The position numbers were made by a program, and so were the translations under genes. The notes beneath the pieces were generated by a model. That model was not told the origin of the DNA, made no database searches, and saw nothing but the letters and a program-made list of their open reading frames with translations. Below, one piece after another: positions 6,311 through 15,033 of a stretch of DNA of 64,000 bases; position 1 is the stretch's first letter; every line of letters starts with the position of its first letter. The DNA comes from a virus. The stretch covers positions 114,733 to 178,732 of the IMG/VR virus record IMGVR_UViG_3300045747_000054; one strand, given 5' to 3'.

Positions 6311-8020
6311 TTAAAAGTGCCCAACAATCTCTTCAAAGGCAACGCCAGTGCGAACTGCTACGAAATTAAGCTGAATAAAGTTTACACTACGTGCTGGCTT
6401 AATGTAGATATCACCAACAAACTGGTTGGCATCAATGACATCTGGTGTGTTATTTGTGGTGTCACAAACTACACGGAAGTCATAGATACCGCGACGACCC
6501 TGAACAGTGCGTAGGAAAGGTTCTACCAAGTTGACAAATGCTGCTCTTGTAAATTCATCGTTGAATTCGAACAAGCTTGCCTTTGCTGCTCTTGAAATTG
6601 CCTTCTCTAGAACAATGAACAATCTACGAACATTGATACGATCAAAGGATGATGGACGAGCCAATAGGGTCTTATCACCGTATAGGATTGTTCCTTCACC
6701 CGGAAATGCGACAACTGGATTAATGCCAGCCTTGTAAAGCGTGTCGCGATCCTGCTTGTTAGGGTTGAATGCTAGCTTGATGACATTCTTAATAACACCA
6801 CGCTGATATCCTGCTGGTGAGAACCAAGGATCTCTCTGGTTATCTGTACGAGCGCAAAGACCGGCAATATCTCCGTTCAATGGAACCCAACGATACTTGT
6901 CATTGTACTTATCGTACATGTACTTCCAACCACTATCCATTACTGCGTATGAAGATGAAGTCATCGCATTTCTGTAAGCTGCAATTGCTGCTGCTGGTCC
7001 AGAAGTGTTCTGAGTTGCGGCAAGTGATGGGGAAACAAATGCCAAGCAGTCCATTCTACTTCCGGCAAGGTCAACGACATATTCAGAAACAGTCTGATCC
7101 GCACCACCCGTCATGATTAGTGAGATATCGACATATTCTGGATTTGCGAACAATGCATATGCAGATTCGATATTGGCAGTTACTGGAGTTCCATCCGCAC
7201 CACCTGTGAAGGATACTGTGTAAGTATTTCCTGCACCGAATGTGGAGGTTGATACTCCACCCCAATTTGTGGTGTTGGTTCCTGTTACTGCATCGTTTGC
7301 GATTGTGCTTGAGAAGTACACATAAAGTGACTGTCTGTATAGAACTTCCTTGTAGTAAGAACTTGCACCAGTGTCATCCTTGGCATCGACAGCCTTGGAG
7401 ATGTGTGAGTATCTTTCTAGAATTGTGTTTGCAGTTCCGGTGAATAGACCGTCTTGATCTACAACTACCATGTGCATTTCGTCGTTTGCTCCACCCTGTG
7501 CAGCAACATATACTGATGTACTTGGAGCAGAATCAAACGCACTTGAGTATGCCCAACTTGCGAATGCGGTTGCTGATGGGCAGACGGAAACCTGTAGAGA
7601 ATTTCCTAGTGCGCCAGCGTACTTAGCGATAAACGCTACGTTTGCAATTCCGGTAACATATTCGTTGTTGAAGTAGGCATCTTCATTCTTGACTAGAACA
7701 CCAGACACCACAACGTTTGCATTCGCATTCGCTGTTGCGACAGAGTTCAACTGACCGTTAGCAGAAGAACGAACAACCAACAGATCATTTGAATATGATA
7801 GGAAGCTTGCTGCGGTTAAGAATGTGATTGCATTATTGTCATTCGGAGCATCTAGCTTATTGACAAGATCGACTTCGGTTGATACGGAAACGATCTTTTC
7901 GACTGGTCCCCATGAAAAAAGTCCGGCAATCGCTCCAGTTGACACTGAAATTGCGGGAATGGAAGAAGTTAGGTCAATTTCAGATACATTGACGCCAGCG
8001 GAAACTTGGAAAGAACTCAT
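6311..8020 (-). CDS. 18: Contractile tail sheath protein gp18
   Basis: This 569-residue sheath subunit (T4 gp18 is 659) forms the contractile cylinder. The N-terminal strand GVNVSEIDLTSSIPAISVST and SWGPVEKIVSVSTEVDLVNK match T4-like sheath proteins. The C-terminal third has the conserved core DTLYKAGINPVVAFPGEGTI, FVNLVEPFLRTVQGRRGIYD and VGDIYIKPARSVNFIQLNF, the strands that link neighbouring subunits. The middle is a variable surface domain. An exact late promoter lies 44 nt upstream. Confidence 0.96.
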   Translation of the reverse strand: MSSFQVSAGVNVSEIDLTSSIPAISVSTGAIAGLFSWGPVEKIVSVSTEVDLVNKLDAPNDNNAITFLTAASFLSYSNDLLVVRSSANGQLNSVATANANANVVVSGVLVKNEDAYFNNEYVTGIANVAFIAKYAGALGNSLQVSVCPSATAFASWAYSSAFDSAPSTSVYVAAQGGANDEMHMVVVDQDGLFTGTANTILERYSHISKAVDAKDDTGASSYYKEVLYRQSLYVYFSSTIANDAVTGTNTTNWGGVSTSTFGAGNTYTVSFTGGADGTPVTANIESAYALFANPEYVDISLIMTGGADQTVSEYVVDLAGSRMDCLAFVSPSLAATQNTSGPAAAIAAYRNAMTSSSYAVMDSGWKYMYDKYNDKYRWVPLNGDIAGLCARTDNQRDPWFSPAGYQRGVIKNVIKLAFNPNKQDRDTLYKAGINPVVAFPGEGTILYGDKTLLARPSSFDRINVRRLFIVLEKAISRAAKASLFEFNDEFTRAAFVNLVEPFLRTVQGRRGIYDFRVVCDTTNNTPDVIDANQFVGDIYIKPARSVNFIQLNFVAVRTGVAFEEIVGHF

Positions 8021-8063
8021 GTGGGTACTCCTAATTGAAGGGGTTATATCAATATTTACTAGT

Positions 8064-8071
8064 ATTTATAA
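8064..8071 (-). promoter_or_regulatory. T4-type late promoter (TATAAATA) for gene 18
   Basis: The minus strand reads TATAAATACTAG in the 61-nt gap between genes 17 and 18, about 44 nt before the sheath ATG. The match to the T4 late consensus is exact. It gives separate high-level transcription of sheath and tube relative to the upstream terminase genes. Confidence 0.75.
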
Positions 8072-8081
8072 AAAATGGGTT

Positions 8082-9806
8082 TTATTGATTTCCGAAATCC
8101 TTGAAATATCCCCCGTAATAGTCTTCGGTATTCAAGCCATCACCTGGCATGACAGTTTCCCAAACTACACTGTCTTGTCTAAAGTATTTAGGGTTATCAG
8201 AAATGTCATCTGATGTTGCAGGAAGAGGGGGCATTTCATCTTCCATTGCTCGCATTCTTTCTTCGAATAGACGCTTTCTGATATCGTGATTGGTCATGTC
8301 TTTGAAGAATGGCTGAATCGTCAACCAACTGAATAGAACCAGACACATTACCAAGTCATCGTGCATACCTTCTTCGGCAGCATAGTAACCATTGTTCTTG
8401 ACCACGAACGTCGAAAGTTCTTCGATAATGTTGAAATCTGTAATAATGAGCTTCTGGTTTTCAATCAAATCTTTAAGAGCATTACATCCCTGACGCTTGA
8501 CCTTTTTGGTCGTTTTCAGACCCAATTGTTTGGTTCTGCCATGTGCAGTCAGATTATACTTACCATTCGATTCTTCACCGTGAAATACGTTCTCGTATTC
8601 CAGTTCATGACAGACCAGATCGACAACCTGACCACCAATATCGTTGTTTTCGACAACTAGCCATGCACTGTTATACCATTTTGCAGTATTAACAATTACG
8701 TTAGGAAAGAGTAGTGGAGATACCACATTGTTTTTGTACTTCGCGACAACCCTATAAGGATGTTCAGTGACATCTACCACTACAAATGCAGAATAGTCCA
8801 GACCACTGCCTCTAGAACAGTCTACTGACTGGACATAGAAATGATCTGGTTTTGGTTCTTCGTAAATCTCCAAGCCACCCAACATTTCCTTGAGTGCGCG
8901 AATGAATGCCATGTTCTTGAGTGCCGTTGCAGAAATGAGAGTTCCAGAGGACCCAAGGAATGAACATTCCATTTCCTGCATGTACTTCTGTTCTCCAAGT
9001 GCCTTCTTCTGTTGCGCTGCCCATTCTTCTGTACGACCAGGAACCTGACGCCAGTTTGCTTCAATTCCAATGAACCCGTTGATCCCTTGCTCTTGTTCTT
9101 TCCACATCTTGTAGAAGTGGTTCATACCATTAGGAGTGGAGGAAATTAGAACCTTTGATGTCTTACCTGATGAAATTGTTGGGTATACAGACGTAAAGAA
9201 TTCATCCGCAATGTTATTGGGAACGAATGCGTATTCATCGAGATACAGGAAGTTAATGGTGAATCCACGGGCTGCACTGGACGCAGTGGAGTCTGCGAAA
9301 ACTTTGCATTGGTTTTCCAATAGAATGAAACCTTTGTTCCATTCCTTGACACCCTGTTGAAGCCACATTGGAAGTGCTTCATAAGCAATTTGAATACGAT
9401 TAAGAATTTCTCTGGAGGTCTTTGCCTTGTTTGCAAGAATCGCAACAGTCTTGTCTTCACTGAAAAGAATATACCAAAGAATATAGGCAACAACCATCGT
9501 GGTCTTTCCGACCTGACGCCCTGCCTTCATAATAACAAATCGATTATCTTGTACTTTTTCGATGGCATCCTTCTGAAACGGATACAAATCGATAGGAACG
9601 AAACCACGATCAAGAGTAACAATCTTTACGTAATTCTGAGCAAAGTAAATTGGATCGACTTGGCACTTCTGATATTCTGTAATGTCGTCCTGCGACATTG
9701 CAACCGGAACCCCAATCTTCTTGAGTTGAGGGTTTCCTAAGTAAATATTTTTCTTTACTTTGGCTACAGTCGGACGATTAATCGTAGTTTTTTTATTACT
9801 TGCCAT
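8082..9806 (-). CDS. 17: Terminase large subunit gp17
   Basis: This 574-residue DNA packaging motor has an N-terminal ATPase and a C-terminal RNase H-like nuclease. Walker A is KAGRQVGKTT (94-103) and Walker B is NFLYLDEYAFVP with D190/E191. The coupling motif is SSTPNG (about 222-227). Nuclease acidic residues are visible in SVDCSRGSGLDYSAF (D329, D337) and MHDDLVM (D483/D484), the counterpart of the T4 HDD motif. It docks on portal gp20 and cuts concatemers. It overlaps terminase small subunit gene 16 by 11 bases, as in T4-like phages. Confidence 0.97.
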   Translation of the reverse strand: MASNKKTTINRPTVAKVKKNIYLGNPQLKKIGVPVAMSQDDITEYQKCQVDPIYFAQNYVKIVTLDRGFVPIDLYPFQKDAIEKVQDNRFVIMKAGRQVGKTTMVVAYILWYILFSEDKTVAILANKAKTSREILNRIQIAYEALPMWLQQGVKEWNKGFILLENQCKVFADSTASSAARGFTINFLYLDEYAFVPNNIADEFFTSVYPTISSGKTSKVLISSTPNGMNHFYKMWKEQEQGINGFIGIEANWRQVPGRTEEWAAQQKKALGEQKYMQEMECSFLGSSGTLISATALKNMAFIRALKEMLGGLEIYEEPKPDHFYVQSVDCSRGSGLDYSAFVVVDVTEHPYRVVAKYKNNVVSPLLFPNVIVNTAKWYNSAWLVVENNDIGGQVVDLVCHELEYENVFHGEESNGKYNLTAHGRTKQLGLKTTKKVKRQGCNALKDLIENQKLIITDFNIIEELSTFVVKNNGYYAAEEGMHDDLVMCLVLFSWLTIQPFFKDMTNHDIRKRLFEERMRAMEDEMPPLPATSDDISDNPKYFRQDSVVWETVMPGDGLNTEDYYGGYFKDFGNQ

Positions 9807-10254
9807 CTGATACTACAGAGTCATCGGATATCTGTTTTTCCTGTTCATTCTTGATCATTTTGAGCAATTCATGAGTACTGCCGACAAAAATTGCCTTATC
9901 GATGTTAACATCACCAGATCTTTCGCTTCCACTATCAACAAGTTCTCTTCTATCTTTTTGAATTTTCAATAACTTGTCTGTGTTGTCTGATTGAATCTTT
10001 AGTAACTGACCGAGAACTTCGGCACATCTAGGATGTTGTGTTTCTTTCAAAACATCCATAGTGAAGTTGATAGCCTCTAGACCTTTTTCGAGAACATTGT
10101 ATATTGAGTCTCTGGCATATGTGGCATCATTTTCCACTTCGTTTCCAACTGTAGTGGTGACAACTGGATTGGATTCTAACACCACAACAGGTTGTGGCTG
10201 TTGTTGGGGTTCCACATCAAAAGTTTCTGCAAGTGTATTATTAACTATTTCCAT
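9796..10254 (-). CDS. 16: Terminase small subunit gp16
   Basis: This 152-residue protein (T4 gp16 is 164) is a DNA-recognition and regulatory ring that stimulates the gp17 ATPase. The central helical pair (FTMDVLKETQHPRCAEVLGQ onward to KLLKIQKDRREL) and the C-terminal NIDKAIFVGSTHELLKMI correspond to the T4 segments NIQNATVFMGSPTELM and the preceding oligomerisation helices. The N-terminal 40 residues are Gln/Pro/Val-rich and disordered-looking. Position directly before gene 17 supports the call. Confidence 0.92.
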   Translation of the reverse strand: MEIVNNTLAETFDVEPQQQPQPVVVLESNPVVTTTVGNEVENDATYARDSIYNVLEKGLEAINFTMDVLKETQHPRCAEVLGQLLKIQSDNTDKLLKIQKDRRELVDSGSERSGDVNIDKAIFVGSTHELLKMIKNEQEKQISDDSVVSDGK

Positions 10255-10262
10255 GATGATCC

Positions 10263-11264
10263 TTATACATACTCAGTATTTACTTCCGTAAATCCGAAGT
10301 CATCATTCAAGTTGGCATTAAGTGGATTTGGAGTAATAACGATAGTGTCAAGTAACTTGGTCTGAGTTATTATGGTATTGGCATTATGAGACGCACTGCT
10401 TATGGTGCCATGTACATTTGCATTTGCATGGAAGTTTCCTACGGTGTTTGTCACAATGAGTTTTCCAGATATGCTGTCCCATGCGAGTACATCTGCCGTT
10501 GCAGTGGCATCTGGAAGTGAACTTCCCTGATATACCGTTTCTCCGAGTCTGAAATTTCCAGTTCCATTAGGATTTAGTAACATTTCGATATTATCCAAAT
10601 GCGACGTATTATAGAGGTATGTGTTTGCAGTGGCAGTTCTGATGATAGATCCAGAATTGATAGGTCCGAAGAAGTACGTCTTCATCTTGAACGATAGAGT
10701 CCAAGTCAGAATTCTGGTGGCACTATCTGCCGCTCCTTGGTAATTTGGATCGTATCTGACGGACTCAAGAATGATAGGAACGTTTTTAGAAATGCCCATG
10801 CTGTCTACGAACACCATCGAAAGAGTATAGTCTGGATTGAAGTACGGAAGAATCTGCTCGACAATCTGAGTGCCATCTTCCACATTACGAATGTAGAGAC
10901 TCAGTTCAAATCCTAGATTGTATGGAGTTCCAATGTACTGTTGATATGCTCCAGCCTGACCTGGAATCTGGCTGAATGAACTCAGATACGATGAAAGTTT
11001 TCTAGATGAGTCATAGGAAATGTCAGTCATTTCAAATGACATTCTTGGAAGATCTATCTGAGTTTCTTTGTGAAGATCGGGGTTGGCATAGAGTCTGGTA
11101 ATATAGTCTTCCTTACCAGCATAACTCAGAGGGACTGTGATTCTATCGATTTCAGTGGTTGTATCCTTGTCATAGGTCAACATCTGAATGTGCTTGAATA
11201 GCGTACCAAACGCAATAACGTTGCGTCTGATTGTTCTGTGATAGAAATGTTGATTCGAAAGCAT
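10263..11264 (-). CDS. 15: Tail sheath terminator / tail completion protein gp15, with added C-terminal module
   Basis: This 333-residue homologue of T4 gp15 (272) caps the assembled tail and connects it to the neck. T4-like segments are FYHRTIRRNVIAFGTLFKHI at the N-terminus, ITVPLSYAGKEDYITRLYAN, LPRMSFEMTDISYDSSRKL and IVEQILPYFNPDYTLSMVF. The C-terminal 90 residues are not in T4. They hold the GETVYQGSSL...LAWDSISGKLIVTNTVGNF module that also occurs in gp14, gp8 and the gp7-like protein here. A GATAAATA late-promoter-like element lies 25 nt upstream. Confidence 0.92.
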   Translation of the reverse strand: MLSNQHFYHRTIRRNVIAFGTLFKHIQMLTYDKDTTTEIDRITVPLSYAGKEDYITRLYANPDLHKETQIDLPRMSFEMTDISYDSSRKLSSYLSSFSQIPGQAGAYQQYIGTPYNLGFELSLYIRNVEDGTQIVEQILPYFNPDYTLSMVFVDSMGISKNVPIILESVRYDPNYQGAADSATRILTWTLSFKMKTYFFGPINSGSIIRTATANTYLYNTSHLDNIEMLLNPNGTGNFRLGETVYQGSSLPDATATADVLAWDSISGKLIVTNTVGNFHANANVHGTISSASHNANTIITQTKLLDTIVITPNPLNANLNDDFGFTEVNTEYV

Positions 11265-11288
11265 TAGTAGTTACCTTGATACATGTCT

Positions 11289-11296
11289 TATTTATC
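11289..11296 (-). promoter_or_regulatory. Probable late promoter (GATAAATA) for gene 15
   Basis: The minus strand reads TTGATAAATAAGAC, a 7/8 match to TATAAATA, 25 nt before the gp15 ATG. It overlaps the last codons of the preceding gene. Spacing equals that of the exact promoters at 288 and 32,912. Confidence 0.55.
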
Positions 11297-11876
11297 AATA
11301 CTTTTTGATCATGAACTGGAGTCTATTTCCTTTGTTCATTCCAATTTTCACCAATCTACCTCGTACATTACTAGCCAACAATCGTTCGACTGTATATCTC
11401 TCTCTTTGCTGACAGTAGTATAAATTGTTATTTCTGATATACCCTAGAATAGCATCATTTTGACCTAGTTGAGTAGTCAATCGACGTTTATCATCCATAC
11501 AGACTCTAGGAGTTCTTATTGTAGGATCTAGATCAGTCAACACTTGCAGATTAACAAGAGAATCGAACCAATATAGTTTTGGCTGACCACTTTGTACATA
11601 TGCCACAACTGGATTCATATTCTGATCGAATGTTAGAGATATTTCAGTAATGTGTGTTCCAGAGAATAATGTTGTTGGACTAACAGTATTTGCAGAAATA
11701 ATTACATTATTTCCAGTTAAGCGCAGTGTCCATAATTGAAAATTCAATCCTTTAGTGCCATCGTTCAATGCAATACCACCCATTTCATAATCCAATAAAT
11801 TATTAGTAGGTAGTTTATCTGCATCCAAAAATGGAGCATACTGTGTGATGGATGATATGTTATTTCCGGGGAGCAT
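11295..11876 (-). CDS. Phage tail-associated protein of unknown function
   Basis: The start is taken at ATG 11874-11876 (MLPGNNISSITQYAPF), which overlaps the upstream stop as TAATG. A longer frame reaching 11957 would overlap the upstream gene by 27 codons and has an unnatural Cys/Lys-rich extension. The product has 193 residues, predominantly beta. The segment QPKLYWFDSLVNLQV and the C-terminal pattern GQNDAILGYIRNNNLYYCQQ, then RYTVERLLA, are familiar from small proteins coded beside phage fibre genes. It probably belongs to the fibre cassette between genes 14 and 15, as adhesin or fibre accessory. Biochemical role is unknown. Confidence 0.75.
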   Translation of the reverse strand: MLPGNNISSITQYAPFLDADKLPTNNLLDYEMGGIALNDGTKGLNFQLWTLRLTGNNVIISANTVSPTTLFSGTHITEISLTFDQNMNPVVAYVQSGQPKLYWFDSLVNLQVLTDLDPTIRTPRVCMDDKRRLTTQLGQNDAILGYIRNNNLYYCQQRERYTVERLLASNVRGRLVKIGMNKGNRLQFMIKKY

Positions 11877-12793
11877 TAGTATCTTGATACACTTATGTTT
11901 ATAGTAAATGAAAGAGTTTGAGTTGGAAGTTTTAGTATGGCAGGACTTACACCACATTGGTATGAGAATAGAGAGGGAGTTGAAAATCCTGCGCCGCCAG
12001 CGATTCCGATTGCATTAATTCCATTTGAAAAGTTAGCAGCAGTTAGATCATAGAAGTAACTCATAGTAAGGAAAAAAGTACCAGTTGTGTAAGAACTTAG
12101 AGTTGCCTGTGAAACTTGATTGACGTAAGGAATACTCGTAATTGCTTGAACACCAGTATTTGACACACTGGATGCCATAGCAGTAGCACCTATTCCCCCT
12201 TCTGGATTCCAATATCTAGGGTTTCCAACTGTTGCTGCTCTCCAAGTGAAAGTGTGTGTATTTCCACTCACAACTGCCGTATGTGAATAATCACCAGCAA
12301 TTAATGCTGGATAAACTGACAAAGCATATGTGGCATCCAGAACCTCTCCAGTATTCAGAGAGATGGTAATAGGACTTCCAGAAACATCTAGAATCAATGC
12401 TCTAGAAGTCAAAGAAGTTCCAAGAGAATCTGGTGAAACACCAATCTCTGAAATATTAGTTGCACCACCAACTGCCGCAAATCTATACGTTGCGACTGAA
12501 GTGGATTCATATGGAGCAGATCCATTAGCACTTTGTGTTGAACTGGATCGAGTTGACGTAGACATTATTCTACTATCTAGAGTAGTTTGGGTGACAGTTG
12601 GAGTTGAAGTTCCAGATCCAACATGACAGTAGTTCATAACTACACCACCAGTAAAATAATTATCCAGTCCCTTGTTGGTTATGAGATTATCAAACCAACC
12701 CGTTTCCAGTCTTACTTCACCATCTGGTTTTCTTACTGTAAGCTTGTACTTTCCAGCAACTGATGAATTTAATTTTAGTTCTTCCATTTTCAT
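11876..12793 (-). CDS. Tail fibre-like adhesin
   Basis: The product has 305 residues. The N-terminal region (YKLTVRKPDGEVRLETGWFD, NLITNKGLDNYF, then CHVGSGTSTPTVTQTTLDSR) matches a widespread phage fibre domain from memory. The remainder is Ser/Thr/Ala/Gly-rich beta sequence ending LSFTINISVSRY, usual for a receptor-binding or distal fibre domain. There is no coiled coil, and no chaperone gene with it. Two in-frame ATGs lie 6 bases apart (12793 and 12787). It forms part of the 11.3-18.2 kb adhesin cassette inserted between neck genes. Confidence 0.75.
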   Translation of the reverse strand: MKMEELKLNSSVAGKYKLTVRKPDGEVRLETGWFDNLITNKGLDNYFTGGVVMNYCHVGSGTSTPTVTQTTLDSRIMSTSTRSSSTQSANGSAPYESTSVATYRFAAVGGATNISEIGVSPDSLGTSLTSRALILDVSGSPITISLNTGEVLDATYALSVYPALIAGDYSHTAVVSGNTHTFTWRAATVGNPRYWNPEGGIGATAMASSVSNTGVQAITSIPYVNQVSQATLSSYTTGTFFLTMSYFYDLTAANFSNGINAIGIAGGAGFSTPSLFSYQCGVSPAILKLPTQTLSFTINISVSRY

Positions 12794-12805
12794 AAACTCC
12801 GAATC

Positions 12806-13225
12806 TTAAGTAAGTGTACCAGAAACAAACGAAATATTAGCACTAACGTTCTCTCTTGGATAGTTGTCATATGAAACCAATATTCTTGTCAATGTTCCGT
12901 TAGCAAATTCAATATTAGCAGTGACATTATTATCTAGTTGGTTATTAGCATATGCCAAGAGGATAGTATGTAATGTTCCATTAGCAAATTCAATATTAGC
13001 AGTGACATTATTATCTAGTTGGTTATTAGCATATGCCAAGAGGATAGTATGTAATGTTCCATAAGAGAATGCAATGTTTGCCGAAACATTGTCAAGCAAT
13101 CTATCTCTTTCGACACCGTTATCAAATGCGATATTAGCAGTGACGTTTTCATATGCAATAATAGGGTATACGTTACTCGTTAAGAATAGATAACCTCCAC
13201 CACTAATATAAAACGTTGGAAACAT
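12806..13225 (-). CDS. Beta-repeat fibre protein
   Basis: This 139-residue protein is built almost entirely of tandem copies of NV(T/S)ANI(A/E/S)F..GTL...LLAYANNQLD with a 27-residue period. Five copies can be counted: the first shortened to about 19 residues, two nearly identical, the last truncated at the C-terminus. The N-terminal 30 residues are hydrophobic beta sequence. Such repeats suggest a beta-solenoid or stacked trimeric shaft. It lies in the fibre cassette with 6-12 bp gaps on both sides. Function is inferred from repeat nature and location only. Confidence 0.7.
   Translation of the reverse strand: MFPTFYISGGGYLFLTSNVYPIIAYENVTANIAFDNGVERDRLLDNVSANIAFSYGTLHTILLAYANNQLDNNVTANIEFANGTLHTILLAYANNQLDNNVTANIEFANGTLTRILVSYDNYPRENVSANISFVSGTLT
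12891..13052. repeat. 81-bp tandem repeat, two near-identical units
   Basis: Units start at 12,891 and 12,972, with a diverged third from 13,053. The two full copies differ at very few positions (for example aatgttccgt against aatgttccat). The period is 27 codons, so gain or loss of units keeps frame. It encodes the NVTANIEFANGTL repeat. Confidence 0.9.
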
Positions 13226-13231
13226 TCCGTA

Positions 13232-13666
13232 TTATCCATAATCTGCATTCATAGTACAAAGCAAAATGTCGTCACCCGCATCATACTGACAAGACAAAAG
13301 ATCTGTTGCATTTGGTGTAGAAGTAAGTGATGGCACGAATCCACCAGGAAACTTATACTTAGTGTCGAATGTTAGTATTCGATTTCCAATTGAATCCTCT
13401 TTTAGAATGATATTTATGACTTGTCCAGACAACATATTAGTTGGATTCATGAGCATGGCATTGTTATTCAGAACACACTTATGCACGTTGCCGAGAGAAG
13501 CATCTATGGCAATCTGACCAGCATTGACTACAACAGTATGAGCATTGGTTGCATTACCCTTGCTGAAATGATTGACAGTATTGAGATACGCAACGACGGC
13601 TAGAATTTGATCTAGAGTGACGTTATTGGCATCGCGAATCTGTTCTGTATATGGTGAATTTTGCAT
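13232..13666 (-). CDS. Fibre-cassette protein with phage tail-fibre C-terminal domain
   Basis: The product has 144 residues, with an N-terminal helix (QIRDANNVTLDQILAVVAYL) followed by a beta domain. The C-terminal half, SGQVINIILKEDSIGNRIL then TFDTKYKFPGGF...LTSTPNATDLLSC, resembles from memory a domain that ends many phage tail-fibre and surface proteins. Three Cys residues are spread through the beta domain. It is encoded between the beta-repeat protein and a 118-residue gene, 5-6 bp apart, so it is part of the same operon. A trimeric fibre tip or connector is likely, but not proven by sequence. Confidence 0.7.
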   Translation of the reverse strand: MQNSPYTEQIRDANNVTLDQILAVVAYLNTVNHFSKGNATNAHTVVVNAGQIAIDASLGNVHKCVLNNNAMLMNPTNMLSGQVINIILKEDSIGNRILTFDTKYKFPGGFVPSLTSTPNATDLLSCQYDAGDDILLCTMNADYG

Positions 13667-13671
13667 TGCTT

Positions 13672-14028
13672 TTATGGCTCGTTTGGATACTTGGTTATAG
13701 AACCACTATTAGGTGCTATGGTTTGCTTAGGGTCTCCAAGTGACTGGTATCTTATCATGTTGAAACTATCGAATGGATTTAATACTGCGTTTGATGAATG
13801 TGATATACTTATTACATTTAATGTTAACAATCCAGAGTTCGCAACATTTTGATTTGCATATCCTTGATCTATGGATATATTGCACGCAAGACTACAATAC
13901 TGTATCGTGGCAAATGGATTTGCCGAATTTGGAATTGTAATACGAGCGACATTAGCAAGAGAAGTTTCTCCACTCTGTGATACATTATCAGAATTCAAAC
14001 TTGGTAAAACTACTACTGTTGTAGTCAT
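13672..14028 (-). CDS. Small beta-rich protein of unknown function in the fibre cassette
   Basis: The product has 118 residues and begins MTTTVVVLPSLNSDNVSQSG. It is rich in Ser, Asn and hydrophobic beta residues, with no transmembrane segment or signal peptide. I do not recognise the family. Three bases separate its ATG from the upstream stop, and five bases separate its stop from the next ATG. This spacing points to co-expression with the adhesin genes around it. Confidence 0.65.
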   Translation of the reverse strand: MTTTVVVLPSLNSDNVSQSGETSLANVARITIPNSANPFATIQYCSLACNISIDQGYANQNVANSGLLTLNVISISHSSNAVLNPFDSFNMIRYQSLGDPKQTIAPNSGSITKYPNEP

Positions 14029-14031
14029 TGT

Positions 14032-15024
14032 TTACACCTGCAACATCCACGGAAAAGCTGTCGTACCGGGTCCAATCATCGAAGTAGCATTATATGTTAC
14101 ACCATTGATAACAATCTGTGTGGTGTCGCCTCTTATAACAGGAATACCACTTAGATAAATATCTTTTAATAATCCACGCATTCCTCCACTTGTCCCTTGG
14201 TTTGGGTTGTTTAAAGAAAATATCATTGCTCTGCCGAATAGCCAACGATTAGAAAAAGTTTCTTGTCCACCATATCCAATAGGATTCAATGTTTGCATAG
14301 TAGTATTTTTAGTCAACATGAAATTATATTGAGATACGGATGGCATAATATTTCTGGTAGCAGCACCTTCGATGGTTAATGCATTACCGTTTGTCAAGAG
14401 GTTAGCACCACCCCATCTATTCAGATTAAACATACCTATTGGGTATGGATCTAGTAATGGATTTAAGAATGTATCATACATTCCCACATAAAACGCAGGT
14501 CCATCATTAAACGTTTGTGTATTAGATGTAGTAAATATAACTCTATCGATATTAATACTTTGATAGAGTGTATATGAATATGTCGGTAGCGCGTTAGCAC
14601 CTATGGCACCAATTGTCATATGTCCAACATTTCCACCTGGAGTCAAAGGTAATCCAGATGAACCGAGGCTAACCCATCCATTTGACCCCTGTGGTGCCAT
14701 AGAACCATCACCCTGTCTAGGAACATAACCTAGTGCAACGTTAGATGCACCACCAGTCCATTGTTCCATACAAGTTATTGCAATGTTTGCATTAGAGACA
14801 TTATCCCAACCAAGACTGATATACCAATCTTTTCCAAGAGAGTTATTTCCTGCTGGACTTTTATAAACATTCCAAATCCAGCTATTAGAAGAGTTTGCGG
14901 CATTAGTTACTACATTCGTGGATGCCTTCACCCAACCGACATTCAGCATGTCAGGTTCCAGTCCAATTCTAATTAGATCGACTGCCGGAGAATTACTGCT
15001 TGAGATTATTGTTGTGCGATACAT
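14032..15024 (-). CDS. Fibre-cassette adhesin, paralogue of the next upstream gene
   Basis: This 330-residue beta-rich protein is clearly paralogous to the 337-residue product upstream. Shared segments include SDMLNVGWVKASTNV (here PDMLNVGWVKASTNV), IWNVYKSP, a GWDN.SNAN motif, a SI(N/T)IDRV(I/M) strand, a DP.PI segment and a C-terminal GLLKDIYL / GLIKDIWY match. The overall look is that of a jelly-roll or lectin-like adhesin, with many Trp, Asn and Gly. The two genes are 9 bp apart. Neither has a coiled coil or collagen repeat. Receptor binding is inferred from context. Confidence 0.7.
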   Translation of the reverse strand: MYRTTIISSSNSPAVDLIRIGLEPDMLNVGWVKASTNVVTNAANSSNSWIWNVYKSPAGNNSLGKDWYISLGWDNVSNANIAITCMEQWTGGASNVALGYVPRQGDGSMAPQGSNGWVSLGSSGLPLTPGGNVGHMTIGAIGANALPTYSYTLYQSINIDRVIFTTSNTQTFNDGPAFYVGMYDTFLNPLLDPYPIGMFNLNRWGGANLLTNGNALTIEGAATRNIMPSVSQYNFMLTKNTTMQTLNPIGYGGQETFSNRWLFGRAMIFSLNNPNQGTSGGMRGLLKDIYLSGIPVIRGDTTQIVINGVTYNATSMIGPGTTAFPWMLQV

Positions 15025-15033
15025 TGTTATTCC

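Noticed and set aside
11877-11957. Longer start for the 193-residue tail-associated protein
   Set aside because: It would overlap the upstream gene by 27 codons and adds an unusual Cys/Lys/His-rich leader; the TAATG junction start is more natural.
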